A stretch of DNA of 64,000 bases from Haliotis asinina (lineage: Eukaryota > Mollusca > Gastropoda > Lepetellida > Haliotidae): positions 8,415,501-8,479,500 of the forward strand of contig NC_090287.1 of assembly GCF_037392515.1 (NCBI RefSeq). The letters are read 5' to 3'. A model generated the notes under the pieces. The model was not told the DNA's origin, did no database searches, and saw nothing but the letters and a program-made list of their open reading frames with translations. Every line of letters starts with the position of its first letter. Within the stretch, counting starts at the first letter, position 1. Below are positions 59,981 through 64,000 of the stretch, piece by piece. The position numbers were made by a program, and so were the translations under genes.

Positions 59981-61852
59981 AAATGCCATGATGAAGTAAA
60001 TGAGAGGTCAGTGTTGAATAAAAGTGATTATAACTATCCCAGTTATCTGAGGAGTAAATCAACTTCATTAGGTGTCATTCAGGACTAAAATGCACACAAC
60101 ACTGAAGTCCCACTAATATTATATGTAACTGGTCCAGACCTAGTCTAACCCACAGTGTGCAATATTCCATCCACATTATGGTACCTGTACATAACAGCTT
60201 GGAAGCAAACCAGTGGTTAACAGAATAAGCATGAATCCAAGCAACCAGGTCATGATTACACAATCACATTCACGGTAACTCCTAAACGATAATACAGACA
60301 CAAGCATTTTTCATTGAACATGAAATGTATCATTTTCCAGTAAACACACTTAATGTGTCAAAGGAGTGAATGAAAATACATCCTGTCTTTGCCTGGAACC
60401 CAGCAAACCTCTTCATTCCCTTCTCCTTTCACCTCTAAATATGGTATGCCCCTACCATACACCCAAATGTCATATGTCTCAAATGCTGCTATATGGAGTC
60501 ATAAGCTTTCTTTCATATGGGTCATACAAGTACACAACACACGTTATTCCGGAGTATAAGTTAGAAAACTCGATCTCCATTCTTACAGAGACCAAGGAAC
60601 TCAGTAAAGGCAGACAAAAAATCCAGTGATGATCTAGATGCATGTATGATGGTTAACAAATCCATATACACTGGAAATGTCAGTACAGTAGGTCATGTAG
60701 ACCTCAAAATGATCCAAGGATGTTATATCCTATAATACATGTTGCAAACCAAATGAATATCCGTACTTGCAATACAACTACCTAATGGAGAAAATATACC
60801 ATTTGCAATTAGTATTTATTTATAAGCTGGATAAAATAAAAGTTACTGTTCTGACATATTTAAACATTGTTGTGCAAACATGTGAAGTTCAGCCGGCCTA
60901 CATCAATAATCAACGGCAATATTCCAGACATAGAATATGAAGAATATCTGTCTACATGCCAAACTGGAAACTACATAAAAACAGGCGTTTCACTTTACTA
61001 TTACTCTTCTATGTCAAAGTAAGACCTAACCAAATTTATTCCTTGTTCAATGGGTTTTTGTCCTTAGAAAAAATACAGGCAGGAGGGAAAAAAATATTAC
61101 AAAAATCACCAGTCTGAGTAATATTCATTATAGACACTAAAGGTATTGTATAAACTAATACAAACATTAGAATTTTATTTTTTCATCTTATTGTTTTTTC
61201 TTATTCTTGAAAAATGAAGAATGGAAGATATGTAAAACAAGAAACAAAATTGGTCTGGCCTAAGGAGGGTATGCTTGTACATGTATTTGCCTTTGTGTTT
61301 CATGATTGATGAAGCTATGTTGGAAAATCACTATCAGCAGTAGTCTACATTTTATAGCCAATCCATGAACCTCTTGGACAAAGGTATGCATGGAAAGTCA
61401 AACCTGTATCCCTTTCTCTTTGACTAAAACATTTTTATAGTCTATAAAATGTTCAGTGCAGAACTGTTTTTCCTCCTGGAGATCAAGAGCTAGTCAAGAC
61501 CAACTAATGGTCTTGACAGCTTTTGGGCTAAAAAGGTACATACACTTCACAACTGTGGGCTTGGGTTCATCCCTTCCTGGCCCAATAAGCTGCTAAAACA
61601 CTCAGTTCTGACAATCAATCACAAATTCTGAAAACAACAGTTTGCCTATTCCAGAATTTCACAAAACAATATGAAAAAAATCATGATTTGAATACTCCCA
61701 TCTTCATACATAAATAAGTATATCTAGTTTCTAGGCAGATGGTATGAAAGTAACACAGTTTCATGATACAGTTCATATTACATATATATTCAACGTATGT
61801 AGGTCATTTCACACTTTCAATAATGTTCTATATTACTGAAATACTTATAGAG
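59981..61852. other. Intergenic, nothing firm
   Basis: 60110-60250 has TGGTCCAGACCTAG and GCAATATTCC pieces that may be a heavily decayed family A SINE. Otherwise AT-rich and without coding signal. Confidence 0.3.
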
Positions 61853-62007
61853 AGTGAGTTTAGTTTTATTCCACTTTCAGTAATATCCAGCATTATCATG
61901 GTTGGGAACACCAGCAATGGGCTTCATGTATTGTACCCATGTGGGGAACAGAACCCAGTCTTTGGCCTGACAAGCAAACACCATAACCACTAGCCTACCC
62001 CAACACC
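61853..62007 (-). mobile_element. tRNA-derived SINE, family B
   Basis: GAGTGAGTTTAGTTTTATTC, TTTCAGTAATATCCAGC, GGGAACACCAGCAATGGGC, GTGGGGAACAGAACCCAG (inverted B-box side), ACCATAACCACTAGCC. Confidence 0.73.
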
Positions 62008-64000
62008 CTTGATATACTTGTAACATTTCAAGAAGATGACATATTTTGCCAAACTACAACCAGCATTAAACTGTCTAGAGAGCTATATGTCCCTTAGAAT
62101 TAGAAGTCTTATACCATCAGTATACTGAAGTTTATGACTTAATTTAGGCCGGTGACCTTTATACCAAGTTATCGTCTATCGGAGTAGTAAAGGGTCTCAT
62201 CTCACCATGCTAAAAATACGTTTGAGTTAATGCTTTAATTTTGGCCTGGGCATTGCCACAGATCAATCAGTGAGAGTGAATTGACTCTATAACCTTTTAA
62301 TGCAAAGCCAACATAACCAAACAAGCACCCCACCACACACATGACAATCTCACAACTTTCAAAAATTACATAACGGAAATTCTGATAGCTCTTTTCATGT
62401 GCATGAGTCCCCTGAGCTTTCCGATTGTCCTCTATGAATTATAGATATCGCAAACACCATTTCAAAAGGGGAATCAGAGATTGGTTAATATGAGGAGTTA
62501 TCTTTGGTTTCCATGTCTTGTTAGGGGACTTGGGGCTGACAATCTCAACCCAGGCAAACATACCCCTCAAAACCATCCTCATCATTTGGAAGGTGGCCAA
62601 ACACTGATTGCATCTGATACAATGATGGAATCAATAGCCGCGATAGGCTTCTCCATCTGGTGTGATACCCTCAATACAACGTAGCTCTCTGCAGTAGCTT
62701 GATCCTGGCCCACTGACAACTCCTTGCCTACTAGCAACTCGACTTGACTTGACTCCAGCTCAAGAGCTGTTTGGCAGGTACAAGACTTTGAATTTGAATA
62801 GCAGTTGGGGATGAGGTGTATGGGTCATACATTCACGTGACCTAGTTACCCTTTAATCTAATATTGCACTGTCAGAGTGTCACAACCCTGTCCCAGCAGT
62901 GAGAAATACTTGCAAGTTGACATAGTTGAAAAATTACAAGAAAGATGGTGTCCTCCCACTAACCAGTCATGTTAAAATGTACACAAAAGGCATGAAAAAC
63001 TACATGATCCTAGCACAGGAGTTTTGCTAATAAGTGATGCTACACATAAATGTCGACCTCTTTCATAGCCCTGCGAGATATTCAGAATCTGCCAAATTGA
63101 GGCGACTGAACTCTCCCTCCTGGTGTTGTTGCCTCCTGCTGCAGCTGTTGCAATGCTCATGCATGAATAGGGACTTATGGAAATGTTCAGTTCAGAAGTC
63201 TGTGCGGGTCTAGTTTAATATTAAGGAGAGAACTTAGCATGGCAAACTTGTCAGTGTTCTTCCAAATTTGTCAAATAACTTCACCTATTTCTGCATCTGT
63301 AAAATGGTTCAAACATTTAATTCATGTATATCAAATGATGATTTAACAAATAATGTGCTTTCAGACCAATAATACCCATGTTTTAGTTCAAAATATGTTC
63401 CTCATTCCTGAATTTGAAATCTTTCAGAAAAAAATTGAATTCAAAGGCAGTTTTAAATGTGAATGGAATACTTGAAGTGTTCTTGCATTTTTCATAAAGG
63501 CTTCAGTTGAAAGAATGGCGTCTGCTCTTCCTAACTGTATCAACACCTCAACTTTCTATTTTTTCTCCAACTTAAACAATGTTTTTTAAAAGCCCACATT
63601 ACTGTGTACTGTATAAATTGTAAGTTGTAACCCCTACATTCTTTTTGAAGTGATTTCAGTACCTTCTATCACCATCAAATATTAACTGACCCAGGATCCA
63701 AAAGTGAAATGTGTTCAGTATGGAGGACCTGCCCTCGTGAACATGTACCAGTTGAGTAAATCTAATTGATTGATAAAAGTTCTCACAGTTTAGAAAAAAA
63801 AAAAGAAAAAAAGAACAATCAAAGCAAACTATGTTCTCAAATCAATTCCCATCTTGATATGCATCTGAAAATACATGCAATATTCATTCCAACACGGGTG
63901 TTGAAAGAGAATTAATTCCATAGGTAATTACAGAGACCCGTGGAAGATATGAAAATTCTGTGCTCCCAAATGAAGCTTCACTATGAACCTATATTATAAA
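62008..64000. other. Intergenic, nothing recognised
   Basis: No exon, repeat end or RNA gene that I can support. An A-rich run is at about 63794-63814. Confidence 0.35.

Noticed and set aside
1-64000. CRISPR array, operon or bacterial defence system
   Set aside because: The tandem arrays have no spacers of fixed length between identical repeats, and the gene structure is that of an animal.

Overview
This is a eukaryotic window, most likely from a gastropod mollusc and probably an abalone (Haliotis). Introns with GT/AG borders, long non-coding stretches and low coding density show a eukaryote. The lineage call rests on a very abundant dispersed repeat, at least 14 copies here, whose end reads like (ACTC)n joined to a GTAAAACTAAACTC block. 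I recall this repeat from abalone sequence but could not search for it. There are no operons.

Three host genes can be supported. (1) Positions 513-16,330, minus strand: the 5' part of a 3-mercaptopyruvate/thiosulfate sulfurtransferase (MPST/TST family, two rhodanese domains). It has four visible coding exons and a probable non-coding first exon, and runs off the left edge. (2) Positions 16,443-19,982, plus strand: a two-exon gene for a 184-residue protein with an N-terminal THAP zinc finger. Genes 1 and 2 are head to head across about 200 bp that carry ETS, E-box and YY1-like sites, so they probably share a bidirectional promoter. (3) Positions 31,815-35,060, minus strand: a complete Golgi alpha-mannosidase II (GH38, 1081 residues) in one uninterrupted coding exon. 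A short 5' leader carries two upstream ORFs, the second overlapping the main start codon.

The rest is repeats and intergenic DNA. The MPST introns hold a broken DIRS-type retroelement (about 1.57-5.28 kb), a mariner-like non-autonomous transposon with TA duplications (6.85-7.71 kb), SINEs, and a perfect 129-bp-arm palindrome made of two head-to-head tRNA-derived SINEs (12.15-12.45 kb). The THAP intron holds a 578-bp Mutator-like MITE with a perfect 9-bp target duplication. A 1.8-kb minisatellite of about 40 45-bp units (21.96-23.76 kb) gives two long but probably meaningless overlapping ORFs.

From 36 to 64 kb I find no gene. The stretch carries SINEs of two families that share a tail, a pogo/Tigger-like deletion derivative (41.6-42.5 kb), a small MITE with similar ends (39.7-39.9 kb), a foldback MITE (59.86-59.98 kb) and several minisatellites. 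Between them lie blocks without repeats, with motif-dense sequence that could be conserved regulatory DNA, but this is a guess without alignment.

Functionally the genes are unrelated: sulfur metabolism, DNA binding and N-glycan processing. I found no clearly new multi-gene system. The most unusual items are the shared tail of two SINE families, the perfect SINE palindrome, the intronless mannosidase with its start-overlapping upstream ORF, and the well-preserved MULE-type MITE.
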